Assembly: GCA_025602905.1 (NCBI GenBank)
Contig: JAHLKI010000003.1
Span: 248,001 to 312,000 of the forward strand
Direction of reading: 5' to 3'
DNA length: 64,000 nt
Source of the DNA: Phlyctochytrium arcticum
Taxonomy: Eukaryota > Chytridiomycota > Chytridiomycetes > Chytridiales > Chytridiaceae
Made by a program: the position numbers and the translations under genes. Position 1 is the first letter of the stretch, and every line of letters starts with the position of its first letter. Under the pieces are notes generated by a model. That model saw only the letters and a list, made by a program, of their open reading frames with translations, made no database searches and was not told where the DNA came from. Below, piece by piece: positions 39,641-48,052 of this stretch.

Positions 39641-41305
39641 ATGTCATCTGCAATTGGTTCTATTTTCAATGAGAACCTAAGAGTACCTTGGAAGTCCTTT
39701 AATACGTATCCACAAGAACCTTTACCAAATATTCAAGGAAAGCAATTCGGTTTTAATTCTAAAAAACCCGGTGAAGCATGGAACTGGGTAACAAAAGATG
39801 ATTTTTTTATACCATCCTATAAAGATGTCAAGGAGGAGAAAGTTATTCTCCAACAACAGACGCCGCGGTTCAGAGATGGAGAGTATATGTCAAAGGTATC
39901 ACTAGAAGCAGTCGAAGCATTTCTTGCTGTTGAAAAAGAGAAAGCAAATTCTGCTTACTTTGATGAATTAGACACCGGAAATTTGTTTCCTAGGAAAGGA
40001 AGAAGAATAAATATACCCAATTCTTTGTCGGTAAAAAATATTCAGACAGACGGAGCGGAAATCTTTCACCAGCCTGGATACGTTGGTACTCAGCAAAATC
40101 AATTTATCGGTGATATTACCAAGTCCGTTAGACGAGAAGGAGATCCAGGTTTGCCGTCAGTAGGTAATCGAAAGGAAGACAATGTGATTCTAGGAAGTAA
40201 TCAGACCGTTAATGTAATGGACAGAGGTGTCATGACATCAAGCGAAGTTGGTAAAATTGGTTCAACATCTAAGGTAGAAGTTTCAACACAATCTTCACCA
40301 ATTCTGAATATTCCTGTTGGAAGTGTAACAAAAGATTTCAGATCTACCAAAAGCAACTGGTCACTTATGGACGACGTAAAGTATCCTTCTCCAACGGAAT
40401 TCAAGGTAGAAATTCCGACCGTGAAGTATCCTTCTCCAACGGAATTCAAGTACAGTTCGTCTCCTATGGATGATGTTAAATACGAGTTACCTGCGTCGCC
40501 AAATTCAAAAAGTTATTCGCCAATGTTTCCTAATGTCCCTGGAAAAAATGATTCCATAGAAGACCTAGAGAAAAGAAAGATGTTGTTAGATTTGCCATCT
40601 ACATATCAAAAATGGAGTAAAGATTATGTTGATGATTATGAGGCAATCCAAAGGCTTAAATTGCTTGAAGCCCCGCTTATTCCAACACATAACCCAAGAC
40701 GGTGGGACAAGGATAACAAGAAGCCAAAATCTCCGAAAGACTTTCCACCACCATCTTCTCCATCCTCACCATTCTCCCATGCTAGGGATGATGATGAACT
40801 CGTAAAATCATTCGTTAAACTTAGCCTGAATGCTGCTGTTGGGCTTCGCCCCAGCGCGGTCGCTCCGCGAGCCGCTGTACCGACCTTAAGAACATCTTTG
40901 GCTGCTAGACGCGGTATTCAGATACCGTCCCCAATAACCACCCAACTGTTCCCTGGTTCATATCCTGTTTCAAATCAATCTATGTTTCCATCGTGGTCAA
41001 ACACACCACGACCACCTAAGATAGGACTACAGAGTGCGGAAGCATCAGCACAGCCTAACAAAAAGAGAAGACTAGATGTTGCAAACGCTTTTAATCAACC
41101 GTCTCCACAGATGGTTGGCAGTTCTGTTTCCCCGGTACCATTGCTAAATACGACACCTATCGTTCCACCTGCGGCTGGCAGTGGTATAGTGACGACGCCT
41201 ATCATTGTTGAACCTAGACGATCCGTGAGACAAAAGGGTAAGTCAGTGGTGAATTACAAGGAACCAGACGGTCGTTCGAACAAAGGGTATGTAAAAAAGA
41301 AATAA
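39641..41305 (+). CDS. Pro-rich virion-type protein, virus 2
   Basis: 554 residues from ATG 39641. This start is chosen because the homologue at 1275 begins at the equivalent point and the longer frame would overlap the divergent gene. The N-terminal 120 residues are the most conserved with virus 1 (NIQGKQFGF, YMSKVS). The rest is Pro, Ser and Asn-rich, with a repeated segment VKYPSPTEFK. Basic patches KKRRLD and RRSVRQKGK lie near the C-terminus. A 45-base GC-rich palindromic repeat (40834-40878) is inserted in frame, encoding GLRPSAVAPRAAV. Position in the capsid gene block suggests a structural protein. Confidence 0.65.
   Translation: MSSAIGSIFNENLRVPWKSFNTYPQEPLPNIQGKQFGFNSKKPGEAWNWVTKDDFFIPSYKDVKEEKVILQQQTPRFRDGEYMSKVSLEAVEAFLAVEKEKANSAYFDELDTGNLFPRKGRRINIPNSLSVKNIQTDGAEIFHQPGYVGTQQNQFIGDITKSVRREGDPGLPSVGNRKEDNVILGSNQTVNVMDRGVMTSSEVGKIGSTSKVEVSTQSSPILNIPVGSVTKDFRSTKSNWSLMDDVKYPSPTEFKVEIPTVKYPSPTEFKYSSSPMDDVKYELPASPNSKSYSPMFPNVPGKNDSIEDLEKRKMLLDLPSTYQKWSKDYVDDYEAIQRLKLLEAPLIPTHNPRRWDKDNKKPKSPKDFPPPSSPSSPFSHARDDDELVKSFVKLSLNAAVGLRPSAVAPRAAVPTLRTSLAARRGIQIPSPITTQLFPGSYPVSNQSMFPSWSNTPRPPKIGLQSAEASAQPNKKRRLDVANAFNQPSPQMVGSSVSPVPLLNTTPIVPPAAGSGIVTTPIIVEPRRSVRQKGKSVVNYKEPDGRSNKGYVKKK
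40834..40878 (+). repeat. 45-base GC-rich double-hairpin repeat, copy A
   Basis: Begins TGCTGTTGGGCTTCGCCCC and ends GAGCCGCTGT. Hairpins: GGGC-TTC-GCCC and CGCGG-TCGCT-CCGCG. Identical in sequence to copy C. In frame within the plus-strand Pro-rich gene. Confidence 0.92.
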
Positions 41306-41337
41306 AAAAATTGTGTTTCTTTAGATATATACAAATC

Positions 41338-41517
41338 ATGCCAAGAAAGAAGAAGATCCAAGCAACATTGGTTTTGTCACCTGCTAACCATCCTATGAGA
41401 GCCGTTGTCGCTTCAAAAACCCGTCCTGTGTCTAAAAGGGTAAACGGCAATTTGAGTAAAGTTCCAACGCAATTACTACCATATGTACTAGCAAGAATAG
41501 CCAAAGGTAAAAAGTAA
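41338..41517 (+). CDS. very small basic protein
   Basis: 59 residues from ATG 41338 (MPRKKKIQATLVLSPA); the 9 upstream codons are probably untranslated. Lys/Arg-rich, with a C-terminal helix LPYVLARIAKGKK. Twenty-odd bases after the Pro-rich gene on the same strand and convergent with the major capsid gene. Its size and charge recall small core or pX-like peptides of adenoviruses and Polintons, but no motif proves this. Confidence 0.5.
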   Translation: MPRKKKIQATLVLSPANHPMRAVVASKTRPVSKRVNGNLSKVPTQLLPYVLARIAKGKK

Positions 41518-41550
41518 GGCTTCACTTCATTTCCAAGCTTATTTATAGAA

Positions 41551-42822
41551 CTAAGACAGCGGTTTACGGAGTAACCATGCTGAGGCAAATGTTTTTTGAC
41601 CTATATCTACGGTGTTTCCAATCATCACGGTTCTATGATTGAAAACTGTGGTTAACAAGAAGACATTTGTACTTGGCGGACTTGCAGGATCGTGTGTAGT
41701 AATCAATCGAATATTTCCATCCGTGCCCATTAAATTTAATGATGATTGCCTGTCCTCATCAGCGCTTTGCCAGTTGTGACGAAGGGTAAAGCGTTCGGTG
41801 TAAAATTTGGAAAAATCCAGATCTTCACTTTCGAAATTTTCAGAATCTGACATTGAAAGCGCGGAGTCAATAACAGCATCCTCTAATTTGAAGTCTTCTT
41901 GTAGAGGGATACGGTACTGTCCAATCTGATATCTCCATGTCTTCAAACTAGCAGGTGTGTATATCAAGGATTTGTCTCCCGTTGTAGTGCTATATTTTGA
42001 ATCATCCCGGAAACGATGCATAATCCCAACAACACGGCTGTTGCTAAGTGGTAAAATAAAGTTGTTTTGGGATGCGCCGCTGCAGTTATTGATTGTTTGA
42101 TTACCTGCTACATAATCGTACTCGAGCATTCTTCCAGATTTAATTCCAGCCCAACTGCTTGACAAATACTCAGAACTTGGAGTCACCAGTTGTGATACAA
42201 TACGAATGTCCGTGACTTCAAAATATCCATCTGCGGCAGCGTTCTTATTGGCCTGCTGCGGAGTATTCAATGTCGTAGTCAAATCGATTGCCTGATTTGG
42301 AAGTAGACACAAAGGAATCGGTTGACCGTTGGTTGGTTTGAAAAGTCCGAGTTGTAGAACATGCCGGACAGTGAATGATCCATCAGTAGTTGAAAACGCA
42401 TTCTCGCGTCCCGTACCTTCTAGAGTGCTTAGATATTTTCTTCTTGCTGCTGTTTCGTAGGTATACAATTGAGATAGGAACTCAGGGTAATCTGAGTATT
42501 CCTCCGCAATTTTGCCACCAACTCTAACAGTAAGTGTCTTGAAATGGCTCATTACACCAATATCAGAATTTTTGATTGTTGTGTTAGGAGTCCCATCCGC
42601 ATTGAAGTGTGTAATTTTACAAGAAAGGTAGGATCGTTGTGGTCTCATGAAGGATGTTGGAGAGTCAATGACAATCTTTATTGGAGAAGCCGAAGATTTT
42701 GAGGAAAACCTATCTTTGATCGGGCGATAAATTGCTATATTTTCGCTCAAAGCATCACTATGCATCGAAAATTGGCGACTGGCATATATCCAGTTGGATG
42801 GGATTACAGGTTCTGTTGACAT
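41551..42822 (-). CDS. major capsid protein (double jelly roll), virus 2
   Basis: 423 residues from ATG 42822 (MSTEPVIPSNW); the longer frame upstream is not conserved in virus 1. Intact. Shared landmarks with the virus 1 copy are the NW near the start, LTVRVGGKIAEEYSDYPEF, the PTNGQPIPL loop, DYVAGNQT and THDPASPPSTNVFLL. It is a Polinton/adintovirus-type shell protein. It forms a minus-strand cluster with the Lys-rich and minor capsid genes in the order minor capsid, Lys-rich, major capsid, exactly as in virus 1. Confidence 0.88.
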   Translation of the reverse strand: MSTEPVIPSNWIYASRQFSMHSDALSENIAIYRPIKDRFSSKSSASPIKIVIDSPTSFMRPQRSYLSCKITHFNADGTPNTTIKNSDIGVMSHFKTLTVRVGGKIAEEYSDYPEFLSQLYTYETAARRKYLSTLEGTGRENAFSTTDGSFTVRHVLQLGLFKPTNGQPIPLCLLPNQAIDLTTTLNTPQQANKNAAADGYFEVTDIRIVSQLVTPSSEYLSSSWAGIKSGRMLEYDYVAGNQTINNCSGASQNNFILPLSNSRVVGIMHRFRDDSKYSTTTGDKSLIYTPASLKTWRYQIGQYRIPLQEDFKLEDAVIDSALSMSDSENFESEDLDFSKFYTERFTLRHNWQSADEDRQSSLNLMGTDGNIRLITTHDPASPPSTNVFLLTTVFNHRTVMIGNTVDIGQKTFASAWLLRKPLS

Positions 42823-42876
42823 CTTTCTTACATGAAAGCTCTGAAAAAAAAACAACATATTACATATTTTAAATTT

Positions 42877-43464
42877 TTACCCAAAGATACCTAAAAATTC
42901 CTTTTTAAGTTCCTGATAATCTTCAATACCGTCAAATTCGACATGGACAGTCCCTGTCTGCTGTTGGGCTTCGCCCCAGCGCGGTCGGTCCGCGAGCCGC
43001 TGTATATGCGATACATCAGCCTGACTCTTTTTCTGTTGCTGTTGGGCTTCGCCCCAGCGCGGTCGCTCCGCGAGCCGCTGTCTAGGTTTACGAAGTGCTG
43101 CTTTTGCTTCTCGTTCTTTTTTTCTTTGTTCTATCTCCTTTTTCTTCTCGGCTTTCATTGTTTGTAGTGTCTTCTCAGCCTCAATTATCTTCATCTGTCG
43201 TTCTAGATCCTCTTGTTCTTTTTTCTTCCTTAAAGCCGACATTCTACGATTCTTGGCTGCTGTTTCTTGAGCCGTTTGTAAAGCCTTCTTTTGCGCTTCT
43301 GACATCTGTCTCTTCTTTTTTGCAGGGACGACGATTTGCTCCACAGCGTTTTTTGGCTCCTCCTGATCAGGAGTAACATTTTCAAGATCAGGAGAAGTTT
43401 CAATGTTGTCTGAAAGAGGGGCGTTCGTTTCTTGAATGATTTCCGGAGATTCTGATTTCATCAT
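42877..43464 (-). CDS. Lys/Glu-rich coiled-coil protein with C-terminal GIFG, virus 2
   Basis: 195 residues, start MMKSES. Acidic N-terminus, then KKKRQMSEAQKKALQTAQE (the MSEAQK motif shared with 3159-3686), a long charged helix (about 75-125), and the final FLGIFG. Two near-identical segments QRLAERPRWGEAQQQ and QRLADRPRWGEAQQQ are encoded by two 45-base GC-rich double-hairpin repeats inserted in frame. These have no counterpart in the virus 1 protein, so they look acquired. Likely scaffold or core protein by position. Confidence 0.75.
   Translation of the reverse strand: MMKSESPEIIQETNAPLSDNIETSPDLENVTPDQEEPKNAVEQIVVPAKKKRQMSEAQKKALQTAQETAAKNRRMSALRKKKEQEDLERQMKIIEAEKTLQTMKAEKKKEIEQRKKEREAKAALRKPRQRLAERPRWGEAQQQQKKSQADVSHIQRLADRPRWGEAQQQTGTVHVEFDGIEDYQELKKEFLGIFG
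42959..43003 (+). repeat. 45-base GC-rich double-hairpin repeat, copy B
   Basis: Same orientation on the plus strand as copy A, with one difference (GGTCGGTCC for GGTCGCTCC) that lies in the loop of the second hairpin. Read here on the minus strand as codons of the Lys-rich gene. Confidence 0.92.
43037..43081 (+). repeat. 45-base GC-rich double-hairpin repeat, copy C
   Basis: Identical to copy A, 78 bases from copy B, and in the same reading frame of the Lys-rich gene as copy B. Confidence 0.92.
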
Positions 43465-43496
43465 TTTGTTTTAATGATAGGAGAGAAAAAAGAAAT

Positions 43497-44262
43497 TCAA
43501 TTTACAGAGAAAAAATCAGCAGAATCATCATAGATGCCAAGAACTACAACAACAGGTGCGTTCGTTTTCAGTTGAATAAGAGTTGAAGAATCTACAAGTT
43601 GTATATCAAGATTGCTTAAAGTAATTTCTCCTGTTGGAAACATTTTGTCGCTTGGGTTAGACCATGTAATAACATCATTGTAACTATCGGGTGATATACA
43701 TGCTAGCACATTCAGGTCGCTCTCGAGCCCAGCAACGTACGTTAACGATCCATTGTTTGGAGAGTACGGGAGGTCAGAAGGATAGGTTGGCTTGCAGAGA
43801 GATTTAAAGGACTGGGCATTGTAAAATTTGATCCAAAACCTGTCTCATTGACTTTAGATACTCCTAGTTGTAGAAAAGATGTTGAGCCTCTATTAGCCCC
43901 AAGGATCTTAAACTCTTTTCCACCTGATGTAGAGATGGACAATCGACGGGTAATATCGTCAAAAGTTACATTATAGACCTGTGTCCCTGCGGCGTTAAGT
44001 GCATCTTGGACAGCACCTAGAATACTCGAAGATGTATAATTTCCTCCTTTAATAGTCGCATTTCTCGGAACAGTATCCCCATATTCGGCAAATACAATCT
44101 TGTTATTAGTATTATTAGTAGAATCCCAGTTTTGGATGAAACTTACACTAACAACTCGAAAAGCATAACACTTTTTTGGTGGCTGAATGACGAAATTGGC
44201 ATTTTCAGAGTCGGTTAAGATCGCCGTATTAAAATGATTTCTTGATACATTCTTTCTCTACT
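43497..44262 (-). pseudogene. minor capsid (penton-type) protein of virus 2, frameshifted
   Basis: Homologue of 2375-3097. From about 44262 the frame reads through VSVSFIQNWD and EFKILGANRGSTSF to QPILLTS, then hits a stop near 43742. The rest (NNGSLTYVAGLESD... to 43497) is in another frame, so there is a one-base indel near 43770. No ATG opens the first frame; an ATG about 12 codons upstream of the LTDSENA segment is out of frame, which suggests a second indel at the start. Divergent from the ATPase ATG at 44293, like the virus 1 pair. Confidence 0.75.
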
Positions 44263-44292
44263 TTACTGTAAAGGGACGGAAAGAAAAAAAAC

Positions 44293-45021
44293 ATGGAGAT
44301 TTCTCAAGTTAAGATTCCAAAAGAACATGTTATCCATATAAAAGACAAAACACCAGAAGGTTTCCCTAAGAAGTTTTTTGTACTTTCAATTATTGGTTCA
44401 TCACGCAGCGGGAAAACAACGTGTCTAGTCAACATGATTGATGCATTGGCTCCGCAATATAAACACGTATGCATTTTTACACCATCCATTGAGGATCCAA
44501 TATGGACTTCATTGAAACGAAATAATAATGTATACATCTCACAAACCGTATCTAACCATATACTGTCTCGATTATTTGAGAAACAGAAACAATTATACAA
44601 GGCAGACAAGGAGAATGGGCATATGTTGATTGTCGTTGACGACTATGGAATTCTTGCGCGCCAGAGCGGGAACGATCCTAAGAAAGAACTCAAAAAGGAT
44701 GAAGAAATTTCCAGTGGAATTAAAGAAATGTTGGACACTTTGTACAGCAGAGGTCGCCATTTTGGCGTTTCCCTCATGTCTTCCTATCATGAAGTGTTTC
44801 AACTGACGCCTCTGCAGCGTGTTAACAATACTCATGTTATATTGTATCGTTTAAACACGAAGCAGTATGACAAAGTTGCTGGAGAATTGAGGTGTCATCT
44901 TTCTGAGCAAGAGTTTGTAAACAAGGCTGAAGAAGCAACCAGAGAGCCGTATAGTTTTCTCTTCATTGATTTTAAAGGGCCAAAAAATGAGGATGTTTTC
45001 AAATTTGGGAAACCTTCCTGA
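44293..45021 (+). CDS. FtsK/HerA (A32-like) genome-packaging ATPase, virus 2
   Basis: 242 residues and intact, the same length as the virus 1 copy. Walker A is GSSRSGKTT near residues 36-44; Walker B is MLIVVDDYG near 113-121. A GRHFGVSLMSSYHE segment follows. It pumps viral DNA into preformed capsids. It is followed after 38 bases by the fibre-like gene on the same strand and shares its upstream region with the broken minor capsid gene. Confidence 0.9.
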   Translation: MEISQVKIPKEHVIHIKDKTPEGFPKKFFVLSIIGSSRSGKTTCLVNMIDALAPQYKHVCIFTPSIEDPIWTSLKRNNNVYISQTVSNHILSRLFEKQKQLYKADKENGHMLIVVDDYGILARQSGNDPKKELKKDEEISSGIKEMLDTLYSRGRHFGVSLMSSYHEVFQLTPLQRVNNTHVILYRLNTKQYDKVAGELRCHLSEQEFVNKAEEATREPYSFLFIDFKGPKNEDVFKFGKPS

Positions 45022-45059
45022 TGAGAGGAAAGATTTACGAAGCTTTAGTGTAAACAGCA

Positions 45060-46907
45060 ATGAGTCAATTGAATTCAAGAACATCTAGCGGATTAAGAAC
45101 TCTTGATAGAGTCGAGATGGTATCACCTATCGTATCTGGACAAGGTATTGTTGGGAAAGGAGATAATGTCTCCATTGAAGGTTTTAACAAGGGTTCCTTT
45201 AAAGTCTTGGAAAACCAGAACGGTGTAATGGAGGTTAATTCTTTTGAAGCCAATATTGCACCCTTAACTTCAAAGAATGAAAATGGTCACGCAACCGTTG
45301 AAATAAAGTTGGATGAGGAACGTCTACATGTTTCTCAAGGCGCTTTGTCAATAATTGATCTAATTTCTGCTGAACCGGTGTCGATTCAGGATCGCGTGAT
45401 CTCATTGATGTATGACGATACATCTTTATTTGTTAATGGAGAAAATGAATTAAGTGTCAAACAAGTACCGCCAAAAGTCAATAGCCCGGTTTTCATTAAT
45501 GATGATGGAGAAGTAGAACTAGAATATGCATCCCATTTTAAAGATGACGAAGGGTTATTTGACTTGGATGGTAGCCTGTTATCTAAGGGCTTAAGTCTCA
45601 AGATAAGTGACCCTTTTAAGTTCGACACTTTCAACTCACATAAGTTATCGTTAAAAATCGATTCTGATACGCTCGATATTAATGGAGGGGAGTTGACCGT
45701 TAAGGAAAAAGATTACGAGCATCCCTTGTTTCGAGATGATAATACAGTAGGTATTCATATCCATCATCCATTGTATCTATCGGAAGATGGAATATCTCTT
45801 AATGCAACATCACCTTTCACGACAAATGATGAAGGAGCACTCAAATTGAACATTGATGAAGAGACACTCGAAATCAAAGATGAAAAACTTTTTGCGAAAG
45901 CACAAGACGCGACAAAACTTTTAAAAGGCTTGGGAGCATTATCGGTTTATCGCGATCCACTCGAATCGCTCGATACTTCGCTCGTGAAATTGGATGTGGA
46001 TCATGAAAACTTTCAACAGACTGGAGGAAAACTCTCTTTTCGCAGCACTGGAATGGGTGAGATCCCCTATGATTCTGGTCTCAGTTCCTTGAGACGATCT
46101 GACTTTTTCAAATATAACGAAACATTGAATGAACTCCATGTCCCACACGTCGTCTTATCGCAGAATCTATCCCCCTCATATAATGAAGCAGTCACAAGTT
46201 CATATGTCGACCAATTGTATCAAGCGGGGTCTGGAGTGGATATATCAGCAAAGGTAAATTCTCGCAGGGAAATCTCAGTACGAACTGACGCAAGTTTGGC
46301 TATTGACATAAATAACAACCTTTCTGTGAATCCATCAGCCTTTGTGAATAATCAAAGTATTCGAGTTTCTTCGGAAGGAAAACTCACCTCTGGGTTAATT
46401 TTTCAACAGATGAACAATCTTGGAATTCGAAATGGGAATGAAGTTTTTCTTGATCTTCAGACACAAGGCAATCTTGAATTCGATGGTGCAATTTTGATTG
46501 ACTCTCGAACATTCGGAAACGGGTTACTTGAAAATAGCAGCCACGAAGTTTCTTTGGATCTTACAGTTGACGGCGCTCTTTCCATGAACTCTACAAAAAC
46601 ACATATTACAGAGAATCTCACAGCATCAAATGGAGTAACTAGGGTCGGAAATGATATTCGCGGTGCTTACACGGCTGGAAATAATATATCCATTTCTGGA
46701 TCAACAATTTCTTGTACATATGAAACGCCCGAGCCTGAACCCGAACAGCCTTATTTCGGGGGAAACGGTATTACTGTCACTGGTAAGACTATCAGCAATA
46801 CCTTTTCGCTTACAGCAGGGACTGGAGTAATTTTAGTAGGTAGTCCGGGAATTGGCTACACGATAAGTACGATTGATACGTCTCATTGGGGACGGGTATA
46901 CCCGTAA
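45060..46907 (+). CDS. fibre-like protein with beta-spiral shaft repeats
   Basis: 615 residues and intact, with no hydrophobic segment. Most of the length is made of short repeats with alternating hydrophobics, Gly or Asp turns and Pro starts: HPLYLSEDGISLNATSP, FTTNDEGALKLNIDEETLEI, NSHKLSLKIDSDTLDINGGE. This is the pattern of the triple beta-spiral shaft of adenovirus fibres. The last 100 residues are Gly/Thr/Ser-rich (GNNISISGSTI, GGNGITVTGKTI), like phage tail-fibre repeats, and end in HWGRVYP. It would be a trimeric receptor-binding spike on the penton. Virus 1 shows no counterpart in this window. Assignment rests on pattern and gene position. Confidence 0.7.
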   Translation: MSQLNSRTSSGLRTLDRVEMVSPIVSGQGIVGKGDNVSIEGFNKGSFKVLENQNGVMEVNSFEANIAPLTSKNENGHATVEIKLDEERLHVSQGALSIIDLISAEPVSIQDRVISLMYDDTSLFVNGENELSVKQVPPKVNSPVFINDDGEVELEYASHFKDDEGLFDLDGSLLSKGLSLKISDPFKFDTFNSHKLSLKIDSDTLDINGGELTVKEKDYEHPLFRDDNTVGIHIHHPLYLSEDGISLNATSPFTTNDEGALKLNIDEETLEIKDEKLFAKAQDATKLLKGLGALSVYRDPLESLDTSLVKLDVDHENFQQTGGKLSFRSTGMGEIPYDSGLSSLRRSDFFKYNETLNELHVPHVVLSQNLSPSYNEAVTSSYVDQLYQAGSGVDISAKVNSRREISVRTDASLAIDINNNLSVNPSAFVNNQSIRVSSEGKLTSGLIFQQMNNLGIRNGNEVFLDLQTQGNLEFDGAILIDSRTFGNGLLENSSHEVSLDLTVDGALSMNSTKTHITENLTASNGVTRVGNDIRGAYTAGNNISISGSTISCTYETPEPEPEQPYFGGNGITVTGKTISNTFSLTAGTGVILVGSPGIGYTISTIDTSHWGRVYP

Positions 46908-47080
46908 ATAAACCACAGTGACATCCCGTGCCAAGAGAAAGGTCTCCTCCTCGTTCAAGACAATATCCGAAAAGAGATGGGTGATTTGATTGTCGTCCAG
47001 GTAAAGATCTATGGCTGTTATCGGTGACGTACATATAATCCTCAAACAACAACAAGAAACATACAGATGGGGAAGTGTTC

Positions 47081-47939
47081 TCAAATGACTTCCAAATGGG
47101 AAGCACCGATTTCACGAGCAACGTCCTCCTCATCAAACGTGAGAACCGAGAGCCTCTTTTGCACCAACTGCAGACCTAACAAAAACAACATTGGCAACCC
47201 CATAACATTTGCCGGCTGATGCGCATCAGGAAGATCCCTTTTAACAACACATTTGCAATCTTCTCCGTTAGCCTTGACAACGATATAATCATCACCGACA
47301 TCCTGCCTTTGTATGCGAGGCTTCAGCAGATGCCACAACCGCACAGACAAGTAAAAGTGTGGACATGCTCCAGTGTCCAACAGGAAGGTTCCAGTCGTGT
47401 ATTTTGTCTCAGCCGTTCCATCCAGTGCTAGGGAAAGCCTGAGAAAGATCCTTACTCGGGTTCCGACCTTGTACAGGAACAGATCGGGAGAAATCGGTTT
47501 ATTGTCAATCTCGTAATCGTCCGGGTGTGCATAAAGTTTGCCCTGGGTACGGAATGCCTTCGGGTAGTCTTCAGGAATCAATAAAATGGTTAGTGATGGT
47601 GGCTCGCTCTCATCGATGATACCAGAGGGTGCTTGCATTCTATTGTGAAACTCAGATTTTTTCTTCATTCACACAGCATACAAGAAAACGCACCGTTCAA
47701 GTTGAATATGACGAACAAGCACATTCTGTAGTGTTGTGAGTTCCGGGCTCTTGTTATCAAGCCTGCTTTGAAGGGTACGGAGCTCTGGAATTCGTTGCGC
47801 TAATGGCAAGGCCTCAAGCCTGTTACGCTCATTTTCACCAAATAGTTTCCCAACAATTGTTAAGTCCTGCAATGCCGGGAAGTATCAGTGCCAAATGATA
47901 AGTTTCGAGGCAAGCAAATAAACTACTTACCATTCTCAT
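47081..47939 (-). CDS. retropepsin-like aspartic protease gene with two introns
   Basis: Proposed exons: 47939-47931, 47866-47694, 47639-47081. Intron 1 has GTAAGT...TTGCAG (64 bases), intron 2 GTGCGT...AATAG (54 bases), and splicing joins the frames cleanly. The protein has a helical N-terminus and a protease-like domain with the active-site motif FLLDTGACPHF and a later NVMGLPMLFLLG (the hydrophobic-hydrophobic-Gly pair of retropepsins). It lies between the fibre gene and the MULE, inside the virus 2 termini. It may be host-derived cargo, a retroelement fragment, or a substitute for the missing capsid protease. The first exon is tiny, so the true start may be elsewhere. Confidence 0.55.
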
Positions 47940-48052
47940 AGGACTACGGGGAAAAGAACGGGACGATATGTAGTGCGCTGAGGGACTTTCCGTCTCGTAT
48001 CGAGGATAAAATTACCTGGATTCCGCCAAAACTGGTGCTGACCGGTGCGGCC

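Noticed and set aside
45060..46907. Host cell-surface adhesin instead of fibre
   Set aside because: No signal peptide, no anchor and no Cys-rich or Ser/Thr-only repeats; it lies between viral genes with viral composition. Kept as fibre-like, not proven.
1..46907. Adenovirus-type cysteine maturation protease
   Set aside because: Searched by eye for a His-Asp-Gln-Cys pattern in all viral frames; none seen. It may lie left of the window for virus 1.
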